From assembly GCA_030632095.1 (NCBI GenBank), contig DAOVJU010000001.1, positions 1 through 32,520 on the forward strand: a DNA stretch of 32,520 nt. Reading direction: 5' to 3'. The stretch comes from Chlorobiota bacterium. GTDB taxonomy: Bacteria > Bacteroidota > Bacteroidia > Bacteroidales > B39-G9. The translations under genes were made by a program, and so were the position numbers. Below, piece after piece: positions 8,871-16,377 of the stretch (positions within the stretch are counted from its first letter, which is position 1; each line of letters opens with the position of its first letter). The notes beneath the pieces were generated by a model. That model had not been told where the DNA came from. It saw only the letters and a program-made list of their open reading frames with translations, and made no database searches.

Positions 8871-10307
8871 TTAATAATTTGACTTTATGAAGTTAAATAA
8901 TAAGCGGACACCTACACCTGTACCACCCCTTTTTAAGTAATTATCTTCTTTGGTAATAAACGCAGGTCCTGCTATATCCAAATGGATCCATGGATAATCA
9001 GTGAAATGTTCAAGGAATTTTCCAGCAGTGATTGCTCCTGCAACTTTTCCTCCTATGTTTTTCAAATCGGCAATATCTGATTTTAAAAGTTCATCATACT
9101 CATCATAAAACGGAAACTGAACGATTCTCTCATAAGTATTTTCGCCACTTTTATTTAATTTCTTGAAAGTAGTTTCTTTAGCTGTTCCCATTGCAACAGT
9201 TGCATAATGCCCAATTGCGTAATGTGCTGCACCGGTTAAAGTTGCTAAATCAATAACCAATTCCGGTTTATAATGTTTAGCATAACTCAAAGCATCGGCT
9301 AATATCATTCTTCCTTCAGCATCAGTATTCAAGACTTCAACATGCAATCCATTATACATTTTAATAACGTCACCCGGGGCATAAGCATTTCCATCAGGGC
9401 GGTTATCGGTTGATGGAATTAATCCGATTGCATAAACAGGAAGTTTTGCTTTTGCAATAGCATAAAACAAACCTGCAACAGCAGCGGCACCGGCCATGTC
9501 TGATTTCATCCATTCCATACTATCCGGGGTTGGTTTTAAGCTTAATCCCCCGGTATCATAAACAACTCCTTTACCAACAAATATTATGGGCTTTTTATTC
9601 CTGGCTTTTTCCGGTTTCCATTCAAGTATTGAAAATCGTGGTGGATCAATACTTCCTTTATTTACGGCTAAAAGGCCACCCATTTTTAAGGAAACTATTT
9701 TTTTCTTGTCAAAGACCTCAACCTTAAAACCAGCATTTTTCCCTAAATTTATTATTTCTTTTGCCAGTTGAGGGGCATTCATATATGATACAGGTTCATT
9801 AACAAGATATCTTGCTATGTAAACGGCATCAACAAGTATGGTCAATTCATCAAGTGCCTGTTTTGATAATTTCTCACTGAAAACATTTATTTTCTTCAAT
9901 GAAATTTCTTTCTTCTTTTTGTCTTTAAAATATTTTGTAAACTGATAAATTCCTAAACATAAACCTTCAACAAGCGATTTAGAGTGTTCAGGAAGATTTA
10001 TGTGATCAACTACCTGTATTTCAGATAATTTTTCCTTAATAATGACTTTACCAAATGCATTTCCTGCAATCCTTGCTTTTTCAAGCTGAATATAGTTTTC
10101 TTTATTTTGACCGATCAGATGAATGAAAAACTGTTTGTCAGGATTTTGAATAATGATTTGGGTTTTGTCTTGCTGAATTTTGCTTTTTATATAGCTTAAA
10201 TCGTTTTTAGTTAAATTAAATGAAGAAAAGTCAGATTTCTTTTCTGCAATAATAATTGTAGATACTTTATCTGATTTTTTGCTAATTTTATTAATTGTAT
10301 AATTCAT
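8871..10307 (-). CDS. pepA: leucyl aminopeptidase, M17 family
   Basis: A 478-residue cytosolic dimetal aminopeptidase that removes N-terminal residues from peptides. The C-terminal catalytic domain holds GKGVVYDTGGLSLKP near 243-257 (Lys and Asp ligands), SDMAGAAAV near 269-277, and the M17 signature NTDAEGRMILADAL near 323-336. The N-terminal macro-like domain is diverged, as usual. I start at the ATG at 10307: an alternative TTG at 10337 lies inside the -7 promoter element. It is probably the first gene of a run continuing with pdxA, the MmcQ-like gene and the DUF502 gene. Confidence 0.92.
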   Translation of the reverse strand: MNYTINKISKKSDKVSTIIIAEKKSDFSSFNLTKNDLSYIKSKIQQDKTQIIIQNPDKQFFIHLIGQNKENYIQLEKARIAGNAFGKVIIKEKLSEIQVVDHINLPEHSKSLVEGLCLGIYQFTKYFKDKKKKEISLKKINVFSEKLSKQALDELTILVDAVYIARYLVNEPVSYMNAPQLAKEIINLGKNAGFKVEVFDKKKIVSLKMGGLLAVNKGSIDPPRFSILEWKPEKARNKKPIIFVGKGVVYDTGGLSLKPTPDSMEWMKSDMAGAAAVAGLFYAIAKAKLPVYAIGLIPSTDNRPDGNAYAPGDVIKMYNGLHVEVLNTDAEGRMILADALSYAKHYKPELVIDLATLTGAAHYAIGHYATVAMGTAKETTFKKLNKSGENTYERIVQFPFYDEYDELLKSDIADLKNIGGKVAGAITAGKFLEHFTDYPWIHLDIAGPAFITKEDNYLKRGGTGVGVRLLFNFIKSNY

Positions 10308-10334
10308 ATTACCAGCTAGTTTTAGAACAAGTTG

Positions 10335-10366
10335 CAAAGTTAATAATTTATAGGTTCAAGAGCCAA
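10335..10366 (-). promoter_or_regulatory. Bacteroidota-type promoter of pepA
   Basis: On the minus strand TTG (10366-10364) is followed after 21 bases by TAACTTTG (10342-10335), an exact TANNTTTG element. Transcription would start near 10328, about 20 bases before the pepA ATG. This rules out the longer TTG-started reading of pepA. Confidence 0.6.
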
Positions 10367-10466
10367 GATACAGGAATTAAGATTTTCTTTTAAATTTTAT
10401 AAATAATTACCCGAATAATTCCTAACATAAGGCATGGTAGCTGTGAATTATTCTGACGACAAAAAA

Positions 10467-10495
10467 ACCTCATCGGGGAGATGAGGTCTTTTTTT
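10467..10495 (-). terminator. bidirectional-looking intrinsic terminator after the PLP enzyme gene
   Basis: ACCTCATC (10467-10474) pairs perfectly with GATGAGGT (10480-10487) around a 5-base loop. Runs of seven A on the left and seven T on the right flank the stem, so it could work in both directions. On the minus strand it lies about 35 bases after the stop of the Cys/Met-metabolism enzyme and separates it from pepA. Confidence 0.85.
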
Positions 10496-10521
10496 GACAA
10501 GTTAATAAATATAATATGGTT

Positions 10522-11703
10522 TTAGATTTTTGCTAATGCCTGGTCAATATCTGCTATCAGGTCTTCAACATTTTCAATTCCAACTGAGTAACGTACCAGG
10601 TCGGATGTAATACCAGCTTCAATGCGTTTTTCTTCTGAAACCGCAGCATGTGTCATTGATGCAGGATGTTGTATTAAGGATTCAACACCACCAAGTGAAA
10701 CAGCCAGAGATGCCAGTTTAACGTTGTCCATTAAAACTGTTCCGGCATTATATCCACCTTTAATGCCAAAGCTTATCATGCTGCCAAATCCTGCCATTTG
10801 TTGTTTAGCCAGATCATATTGTTGAAATGATTTTAAGCCAGGATATTTGATCCATTCTACTTTTGGGTGATTTTCAAGATATTCTGCTATTTTAATAGCA
10901 CTTTCCTGTGCTTTTTCAATTCGTATGGATAATGTTTTCACGCCCCTTATTACTAAATATGCCTGGTGTGGATCCATATTGCAGCCCATGTAAACCATGG
11001 TTTTTCTAAGCCTGTTATAAATTTCTTTGTCTTTGGCAATTAGTGCACCGCCAACAATATCGGCATGACCGTTTATGAATTTGGTAAGTGAATGTAGTGC
11101 TACATCAGCACCTAAATCCAATGGTTTTTGTAAATAAGGTGAACAAAACGTGTTGTCAACCACTACAACTATATTATGTTTATGCGCTATTTCACAAGCT
11201 TTTTTTAAATCTGTTATACTTATGGTTGGATTTGCAGGAGTTTCAAGATAGAGCAATCTGGTATTTGGCCTTATTGAATCTTCAATAGCTTTTAGATCAG
11301 AGGTATCAATAAAAGTATATTCAACACCAAATTTTTCGAAATGACTTTCAACAACTGCACGGCTTGGGCCATAAATAGCACTGGTTCCAATCATATGCAT
11401 TCCTTTGCTTAAAAAAGTCATGTAGCATGTTGTAACTGCTGCCATTCCCGAAGCAAGAGCTATGCCCCGGTAACCATTTTCTAAAGCAGCCAATTTATCT
11501 TCAAGCGCATTTATGGTTGGGTTTCCAATACGCGTATAAATGTACCCATCTGCTTTTCCTGCAAATAAATCTGCACCATGTTGTGCATTTTTAAAAACAA
11601 AAGTTGACGTTTGATAAATAGGGGTTACAGCGCTGCCTTTTTCGTCATGAAAATCACCGGCATGTATAAGTTTTGAATCGAACCCTAAATTTTTTGTATC
11701 CAT
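10522..11703 (-). CDS. Cys/Met-metabolism PLP enzyme (methionine gamma-lyase/cystathionine gamma-synthase family)
   Basis: A 393-residue fold-type I PLP enzyme of the trans-sulfuration family. The PLP-binding lysine is in HSLTKFINGHADIVGG (near 207); YTRIGNPT (near 55-62), ASGMAA and VDNTFCSPYLQ are the other family motifs, and the C-terminal SLGGVESLIQHPASMTHAAV is typical. Overall similarity is greatest to methionine gamma-lyases, but the position of their active-site cysteine (YGCT) reads YGPSR here (near 110-114). True lyase activity towards methionine is therefore doubtful; cystathionine gamma-synthase/lyase or another sulfur amino-acid reaction is equally possible. It has its own promoter and terminator and so is a monocistronic unit. 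Confidence 0.85.
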   Translation of the reverse strand: MDTKNLGFDSKLIHAGDFHDEKGSAVTPIYQTSTFVFKNAQHGADLFAGKADGYIYTRIGNPTINALEDKLAALENGYRGIALASGMAAVTTCYMTFLSKGMHMIGTSAIYGPSRAVVESHFEKFGVEYTFIDTSDLKAIEDSIRPNTRLLYLETPANPTISITDLKKACEIAHKHNIVVVVDNTFCSPYLQKPLDLGADVALHSLTKFINGHADIVGGALIAKDKEIYNRLRKTMVYMGCNMDPHQAYLVIRGVKTLSIRIEKAQESAIKIAEYLENHPKVEWIKYPGLKSFQQYDLAKQQMAGFGSMISFGIKGGYNAGTVLMDNVKLASLAVSLGGVESLIQHPASMTHAAVSEEKRIEAGITSDLVRYSVGIENVEDLIADIDQALAKI

Positions 11704-11745
11704 TTTTATAAAATTTGAAATTTTTTGTCTTGAATTTTAAACGCA

Positions 11746-11775
11746 CAAAGATAATGGAATTAATTTAAAATCAAA
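11746..11775 (-). promoter_or_regulatory. Bacteroidota-type promoter of the PLP enzyme gene
   Basis: On the minus strand TTTG (11775-11772), 18 bases, then TATCTTTG (11753-11746). Both boxes are exact. The expected start near 11740 leaves a leader of roughly 35 bases before the ATG at 11703. No hairpin or known riboswitch fits in that leader. Confidence 0.7.
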
Positions 11776-11809
11776 TGCAATAAAGTTGCATTTCGTTTGT
11801 ATTTGTAAT

Positions 11810-12328
11810 CTATATCTGTAGAGCATCCGGAACATATTCATTAACTTTTTCAAAATCCAGGTAAGGGAATATCAAGGGAGCAAAGCCGGCCAATGGTTTA
11901 TAGAAAAGCGATTTTTCTTTAAGTTCTGCGGAAATAAAACCGGTTTTTTCATCGAACTTGTTAATAAGTAATATTACTATGCTAAGGATAAAAGCTATTT
12001 TTAATATGTTGAATGCCGCACCTGCAATGCGGTTAATAAATCCTAAAGCAACTGCTTTAACCAGTTTATCAATAATTCTGGCTAAAAAGTGAACAGCAAT
12101 AACAATGATTACAAAAGTAATAGCAAATGAAATTATGGGTAAATGCTGTGTACTAAGATCAAAATGTTCAATAAGATAGCTGCTTGTGATATCAGAAAAG
12201 CGAATTGCTCCAAATATCCCCAGCAAAAGCGCTAACAAGCCAGCAACTGAAATAATTAAACCTTTTGAAAATCCTTTATAAGCGCTCCATGCAACAAGTA
12301 TAATAATTATTAAATCCAATATATTCAT
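11810..12328 (-). CDS. CvpA family membrane protein
   Basis: A 172-residue inner-membrane protein with four hydrophobic helices (about 2-20, 27-47, 64-86 and 103-125). The opening NILDLIIIILVAWSAYKGFSKGLI is the standard CvpA/colicin V production start, with the conserved Gly-rich turn after the first helix. The C-terminus (LYKPLAGFAPLIFP) also fits. The family is linked to envelope integrity, but its molecular role is not settled. It stands alone, diverging from the GH3 gene with 100 bases between the two start codons. Confidence 0.85.
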   Translation of the reverse strand: MNILDLIIIILVAWSAYKGFSKGLIISVAGLLALLLGIFGAIRFSDITSSYLIEHFDLSTQHLPIISFAITFVIIVIAVHFLARIIDKLVKAVALGFINRIAGAAFNILKIAFILSIVILLINKFDEKTGFISAELKEKSLFYKPLAGFAPLIFPYLDFEKVNEYVPDALQI

Positions 12329-12428
12329 AGTGTCAGGTTTATGTGGTTTAAATGTCCTAAAAAAAATAGTAAATCATTAAACAAGTATAAAGTATATTTT
12401 TATAATTTCACAGAAAATTATTAAAGAT

Positions 12429-13949
12429 ATGCCTTTATTGAATACCATATATTCATGGTTGATGATAAAACGCCATTATCAGATTGAACTTTTCAAGAAG
12501 TATCCGTTTGATGTACAGCAGGAAACATTGTTAAAGCTTATTAAAAGAGCAAAAGATACTGAATGGGGGAAGCAATACGATTATAAGTTAATTGGGAATA
12601 TTGATGATTTTCAAAAAAGAGTTCCGTTGCAAGATTATGATACCATTAAAGGTTACGTGAAACGATTACGCGACGGTGAAAAGAATTTGTTATGGCCGGG
12701 AGAAATTAAATGGTTTGCAAAATCCTCAGGAACTACAAGCGATAAAAGTAAATTCATTCCGGTAAGCAAGGAAGCTTTAGAAGATTGTCATTTCAGAGGG
12801 GGTAAAGATATTTTAGCAATTTATACTGAAAATTTCCCTGATTCAAAAATGTTTAGCGGGAAAACATTAGGTTTGGGAGGGACACATCAGATCAATAATT
12901 TCAGTAATGATTCTTATTACGGGGATTTATCGGCCATTTTAATTCAAAACACACCATTTTGGGCTGAGTTTATCAGGACACCTGATCATTCAATTGCCTT
13001 AATGGATGAATGGGAAGAAAAAATTGAATTGATGGCAAAAGCTACAATCAGGGAAAAAGTTACTTCTGTAGCAGGAATTCCTTCCTGGACATTGGTTCTG
13101 ATAAAAAGAATTCTGGAAATTACAGGAAAGGATAATCTTCTGGAAGTTTGGCCTGAGCTTGAATTATTCGTTCATGGAGGTGTAAATTTCGGACCTTATA
13201 AAGACCAGTTTTATAAGTTAATACCTTCAGACAAAATGAATTATATGGAGACCTATAATGCTTCAGAAGGTTTCTTTGCAATACAGGATGATCTTGCAAT
13301 TGACGATATGTTGCTTTTACTTGATGTAGGTATTTTTTATGAATTTATCCCTGTTGAAGATGTAAATAAGGAAAATCCGATGGTTTGTACACTTGAAGAT
13401 GTAGAACCTGGTAAGAATTATGCTATAGTAATAACAACCAATGGAGGTTTATGGAGATATCTGATAGGAGATACTGTTGTTTTTACATCAAAATTTCCGT
13501 ATAAAATTAAAGTATCCGGAAGAACTAAACACTATATAAATACTTTTGGAGAGGAGTTGATAATTGATAATGCCGAGAAAGCTATTCAACTGGCAACTGA
13601 AAAAACAAACTCACAGGTGCTGGAATATACTGCCGGCCCTGTATATATGAGCTATGAAAAAAAGGGTTCTCATCAATGGCTGATAGAGTTTCAGAAGCAT
13701 CCTGAGAATTTGGATTATTTTGCTGAAGTTCTTGATAATGCGCTGAAATCTATAAATTCAGATTATGAATCAAAGCGCTATAAAAACATCACACTTGATT
13801 TTCCGGAAGTAAGAGCAGTTAAAAATGGTACATTTTATAAATGGTTAAAAAATATCGGGAAATTAGGAGGGCAGCATAAAGTGCCGCGCTTAGCCAATCA
13901 TCGTGAGTTTATAGAACAAATTCTGGAAATAGAAAACCAGTTAACGTAG
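12429..13949 (+). CDS. GH3 family acyl-adenylating/amidating enzyme
   Basis: A 506-residue protein of the GH3 family, first known from plants where members conjugate amino acids to auxin or jasmonate through an acyl-adenylate. Bacterial homologues are widespread in Bacteroidota and their substrates are unknown. The ATP-binding loop is AKSSGTTSDKSKFIPVS near 96-112; YMETYNASEGFFA near 272-284 and GGLWRYLIGDTVVFTS near 338-353 are the other nucleotide-binding motifs. The C-terminal lobe includes KVSGRTKHYINTFGEELI. Length and motifs are complete. No acyl-carrier or lipid gene is adjacent, so the context gives no hint of the substrate. Confidence 0.88.
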   Translation: MPLLNTIYSWLMIKRHYQIELFKKYPFDVQQETLLKLIKRAKDTEWGKQYDYKLIGNIDDFQKRVPLQDYDTIKGYVKRLRDGEKNLLWPGEIKWFAKSSGTTSDKSKFIPVSKEALEDCHFRGGKDILAIYTENFPDSKMFSGKTLGLGGTHQINNFSNDSYYGDLSAILIQNTPFWAEFIRTPDHSIALMDEWEEKIELMAKATIREKVTSVAGIPSWTLVLIKRILEITGKDNLLEVWPELELFVHGGVNFGPYKDQFYKLIPSDKMNYMETYNASEGFFAIQDDLAIDDMLLLLDVGIFYEFIPVEDVNKENPMVCTLEDVEPGKNYAIVITTNGGLWRYLIGDTVVFTSKFPYKIKVSGRTKHYINTFGEELIIDNAEKAIQLATEKTNSQVLEYTAGPVYMSYEKKGSHQWLIEFQKHPENLDYFAEVLDNALKSINSDYESKRYKNITLDFPEVRAVKNGTFYKWLKNIGKLGGQHKVPRLANHREFIEQILEIENQLT

Positions 13950-13968
13950 TGTCTTAATTCGAATATTT

Positions 13969-13985
13969 CCCGAAATAAAATCGGG
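13969..13985. repeat. short hairpin after the GH3 gene
   Basis: CCCGA (13969-13973) and TCGGG (13981-13985) form a 5-bp stem with a 7-base loop, 19 bases after the GH3 stop. There is no T-run directly after it, so it may be a weak terminator or a piece of the CCCGAT...ATCGGG palindrome family seen again at 18875-18900. Confidence 0.35.
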
Positions 13986-14049
13986 ACAAGCTGTGTATTT
14001 TTTGACAGAATATATTTAATCCTGTTTGATTCAGTTTTAAAAGGCAGTA

Positions 14050-14280
14050 ATGTCAAATGTCAGAAATTTCATGTCAAATGTCAAATGTTTACTAATAAAG
14101 ATATAATGTATAATGAGAGAAGAAATTTCAGAACGATTTTTAGAGTTTGCAGCCAAAATAATTAAACATTGAAAGAAAATCGGGAACTTATAAAGATTAT
14201 TGCAAAATCTGTTTCAACAACCAAAGCAAAAAAGAAATAAAACATTTGACTTTTGACTTTTGACCTCATACATTTGACAT
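14050..14280. repeat. inverted repeats bracketing a four-helix-bundle gene remnant
   Basis: ATGTCAAATGT at 14050-14060 (repeated as ATGTCAAATGTCAAATGT at 14071-14088) is the exact reverse complement of ACATTTGACAT at 14270-14280; ACATTTGAC also occurs at 14242-14250, followed by two TTTTGAC units. The repeats enclose precisely the remnant at 14113-14240. They may be boundaries of a small mobile cassette or just simple-sequence amplification. The rest of the 542-base gap between the GH3 gene and 14492 holds a GC-rich palindrome at 14431-14460 and no convincing gene. Confidence 0.5.
14113..14240 (+). pseudogene. internally deleted four-helix-bundle (S23-type) protein gene
   Basis: ATG at 14113 gives MREEISERFLEFAAKIIKH then TGA. 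In another frame from 14175, the sequence ENRELIKIIAKSVSTTKAKK ends at a TAA (14238). The first piece matches the usual start of the four helix bundle family related to the 23S rRNA intervening-sequence protein (ISERLLxFAxRIIKL), and the second its usual last helix. The central ~80 residues, including the conserved RSGTSPGANYxEA region, are missing. The gene has lost its middle by deletion and is dead. Confidence 0.6.
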
Positions 14281-14491
14281 AATGATAATATTTAATCCTA
14301 TCCTATTTGGTTCTGGCTTGTCCAATTTAGGGTATACATTTTTATTTCGAAATTATATAATGTTTAATAAGGAACAATACAATTATCAGTTTTGTTGCTC
14401 TAATTATCAGGGAGTTGCAAGAGTGTCTCCATCGGCCGCCAAAGGCTTGCCGACGGCGCAGCGTTTTCAATGCATATAGATTCTATATAAC

Positions 14492-15280
14492 ATGATCAGA
14501 TTTTTAATAATAGTAATTCTGCTTTTTAATGTTCATACAGATAAGCAATGGATATTAACTAAAACACTGAACGTTAAGGGGGGTAATATAACAATTGATA
14601 ACCTTCAGAACATCTATATAATTTCAGACAATACGCTGTTAAAATACGATAAGCATGGGAATTATCTTTCGGAATACTCAAATAATTATTCAGGTTTAAT
14701 TACAAGTGTTGATGTATCGGATCCAATGCGGATATTGATTTTTTATGAAGAATTTAATCAAATAATTTTTCTTGATAATAATCTGTCAGAAATAGGCAGC
14801 CCTATATTATTAGACGATTTAAATTATGGTCCAATAAAACTTGCATCTGGTTCTGAACAAAGCGGGTTTTGGATTTACTGTGTTCAATTACAACAGATAT
14901 TGCATCTTAATAAAGATTTAAAACTAGTAAACAAAAGCCCGAAGCTTAGTTCAATAATAACTAACGATTTAGCCCCCAATTTTTTACTAGAGAAAAACAA
15001 TAATGTATATTTAAACCTGCCAAATACAGGAATACTGGTTTTTAATAGTTATGGGCATTATTTAAAAACATTACCTCTTAAAGAACTTGATGATTTTCAA
15101 ATTAATAATCAGAAAGTTACGTTCAACAGGAACAATTGTATAATTACATTCAACATGAAACTGATTGATTATGATACTTTATGTATTAATGAAAGTGACA
15201 GTATTATTGACATTAAAGTTGAACAGGATATTTCTATAGTAAAAAACAAAGAGGAAATATTAATTTATAAGCTTAAATAA
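14492..15280 (+). CDS. secreted beta-propeller-like hypothetical protein
   Basis: A 262-residue protein with a short hydrophobic N-terminus (MIRFLIIVILLFNV), probably a signal peptide. The rest consists of repeating strand pairs such as NLQNIYIISDNTLLKYDKHGNYLSEY and GILVFNSYGHYLKTLPLKEL, the spacing expected for blades of a beta-propeller. No catalytic motif is visible. It lies 46 bases before the deoxynucleoside kinase gene on the same strand and may share its transcript. The gene is upstream-flanked by accessory debris, but its position beside a housekeeping gene suggests it is conserved. Function unknown. Confidence 0.65.
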   Translation: MIRFLIIVILLFNVHTDKQWILTKTLNVKGGNITIDNLQNIYIISDNTLLKYDKHGNYLSEYSNNYSGLITSVDVSDPMRILIFYEEFNQIIFLDNNLSEIGSPILLDDLNYGPIKLASGSEQSGFWIYCVQLQQILHLNKDLKLVNKSPKLSSIITNDLAPNFLLEKNNNVYLNLPNTGILVFNSYGHYLKTLPLKELDDFQINNQKVTFNRNNCIITFNMKLIDYDTLCINESDSIIDIKVEQDISIVKNKEEILIYKLK

Positions 15281-15326
15281 AAAATATTTTTTAAATTCGT
15301 ACTCAAACTTTAATAAATATAAATCC

Positions 15327-15941
15327 ATGCATATTGCAATTGCCGGAAATATTGGTTCCGGGAAAACCACTTTAACAAGCTTATTATCAAAGCAGTTTAA
15401 CTGGGAAGCCCATTATGAAGATGTTGATGATAATCCGTATTTGAACGATTTTTATGATGACATGCAACGATGGTCGTTCAATTTGCAGGTTTATTTTTTA
15501 AATAGCAGGTTTAACCAGGTTTTAGAAATTAGAAAGTCGGGGAAAACCGTAATTCAGGACAGGACAATTTATGAAGATGCTTATATTTTTGCTCCTAATT
15601 TACATGCTATGGGCTTGATGACAACACGTGATTTTGAGAATTATTCTGAACTTTTCCAATTAATGAGCTCGTTGGTTAAGCCGCCCGAATTGTTAATTTA
15701 TTTAAGGTCAACAGTTCCAACTTTAGTTAACCAGATTCAAAGACGTGGCAGAAAATATGAAAACACAATACGCCTTGATTATCTTAAAAGACTGAACGAA
15801 CGATACGAAGCATGGATTAGCAAATATGATCTTGGAAAGATTTTAATTGTTGATGTTGACAAGAATAATTTTATTGAGAATACAGAAGATTTAAGTGGGG
15901 TAATTGATAAAATAAATGCCGAGTTACACGGATTGTTTTAA
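15327..15941 (+). CDS. deoxynucleoside kinase
   Basis: A 204-residue P-loop kinase of the dNK family (deoxyadenosine/deoxyguanosine/deoxycytidine kinase type), which phosphorylates salvaged deoxynucleosides to monophosphates. The P-loop GNIGSGKT is at residues 7-14, the substrate-binding EDVDDNPYL at about 31-39, the catalytic-site DRTIYEDAYIF begins at 78, and the arginine-rich lid QIQRRGRKYE is near 139-148. The protein is full length. Substrate choice cannot be read with certainty. A strong hairpin with a T-run lies 35 bases after the stop. Confidence 0.9.
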   Translation: MHIAIAGNIGSGKTTLTSLLSKQFNWEAHYEDVDDNPYLNDFYDDMQRWSFNLQVYFLNSRFNQVLEIRKSGKTVIQDRTIYEDAYIFAPNLHAMGLMTTRDFENYSELFQLMSSLVKPPELLIYLRSTVPTLVNQIQRRGRKYENTIRLDYLKRLNERYEAWISKYDLGKILIVDVDKNNFIENTEDLSGVIDKINAELHGLF

Positions 15942-15975
15942 TTATACTGCTTAACAACTTTCCTTTAAAACACAC

Positions 15976-16029
15976 ACCTGTTATATGCATACGCTGAAGC
16001 TTCAGCAAAGGCACTAATAGCAGGTTTTT
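15976..16029 (+). terminator. long hairpin with T-run after the deoxynucleoside kinase gene
   Basis: ACCTGTTAT (15976-15984) pairs with ATAGCAGGT (16017-16025) through nine pairs with one G-U, and the arm encloses the perfect palindrome GCTGAAGCTTCAGC (15993-16006). Five T follow directly. This fits an intrinsic terminator, but the nested palindrome is unusual and could make it a mobile palindromic element instead. Confidence 0.55.
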
Positions 16030-16067
16030 ATTTGTTTGTATTGTTTAATTATTCTGTAACTATTCTT

Positions 16068-16089
16068 CAAAAGGAGTAAATTCCTTTTG
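16068..16089. repeat. 8-bp perfect hairpin
   Basis: CAAAAGGA (16068-16075) and TCCTTTTG (16082-16089) form a perfect stem with a 6-base loop in the 436-base gap between the kinase and ATPase genes. No T-run follows. Role unknown. Confidence 0.4.
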
Positions 16090-16230
16090 ACTATAATGTT
16101 ACAACATAATTTTGCAAATAATGTTCATTATTCAAATTCAATACTTTGAAATGTACAATACTACTGAAATGAAACGAAAAAAAATTAAAGAACATTAAAT
16201 TTGTAACAACCCAGCCTAAGCCTAACGAGG

Positions 16231-16318
16231 TTATTCCTCAGCTCACCTGGGGTTATTCCTCAGCTCACCTGGGGTTATTCCTCAGTTCATCTGGGGTTAT
16301 TCCTCAGTTCAGGCGGGG
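16231..16318. repeat. four tandem copies of a 22-bp hairpin-forming repeat
   Basis: Copies start at 16231, 16253, 16275 and 16297. The unit is TTATT followed by CCTCAG, a 5-base loop (CTCAC or TTCAT), then CTGGGG. Copies 1 and 2 are identical, copy 3 has two changes, and copy 4 diverges at its end. Within each of the first three copies CCTCAG can pair with CTGGGG (one T-G pair), so the array can form a row of small stem-loops. It ends 18 bases before the promoter of the AAA ATPase gene. Confidence 0.85.
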
Positions 16319-16335
16319 GTGTTTTCGGGTTTGTG

Positions 16336-16366
16336 TTTGTAATATATTGAAAATTAACTATCTTTG
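16336..16366 (+). promoter_or_regulatory. Bacteroidota-type promoter of the AAA ATPase gene
   Basis: TTTG (16336-16339), 19 bases, then TATCTTTG (16359-16366): both boxes and the spacing are ideal. Transcription should begin near 16372, only about 6 bases before the ATG at 16378, so the mRNA would be almost leaderless. Confidence 0.75.
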
Positions 16367-16377
16367 TAAAAAATATT

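Noticed and set aside
14282..14479. 65-codon plus-strand ORF
   Set aside because: Its end is the translation of a GC-rich palindrome, it has no family resemblance, and it lies in a decayed region.
16231..16318. Possible CRISPR array from regularly spaced repeats
   Set aside because: The 22-bp units are directly adjacent with no unique spacers, only four copies exist, and no cas genes are present.
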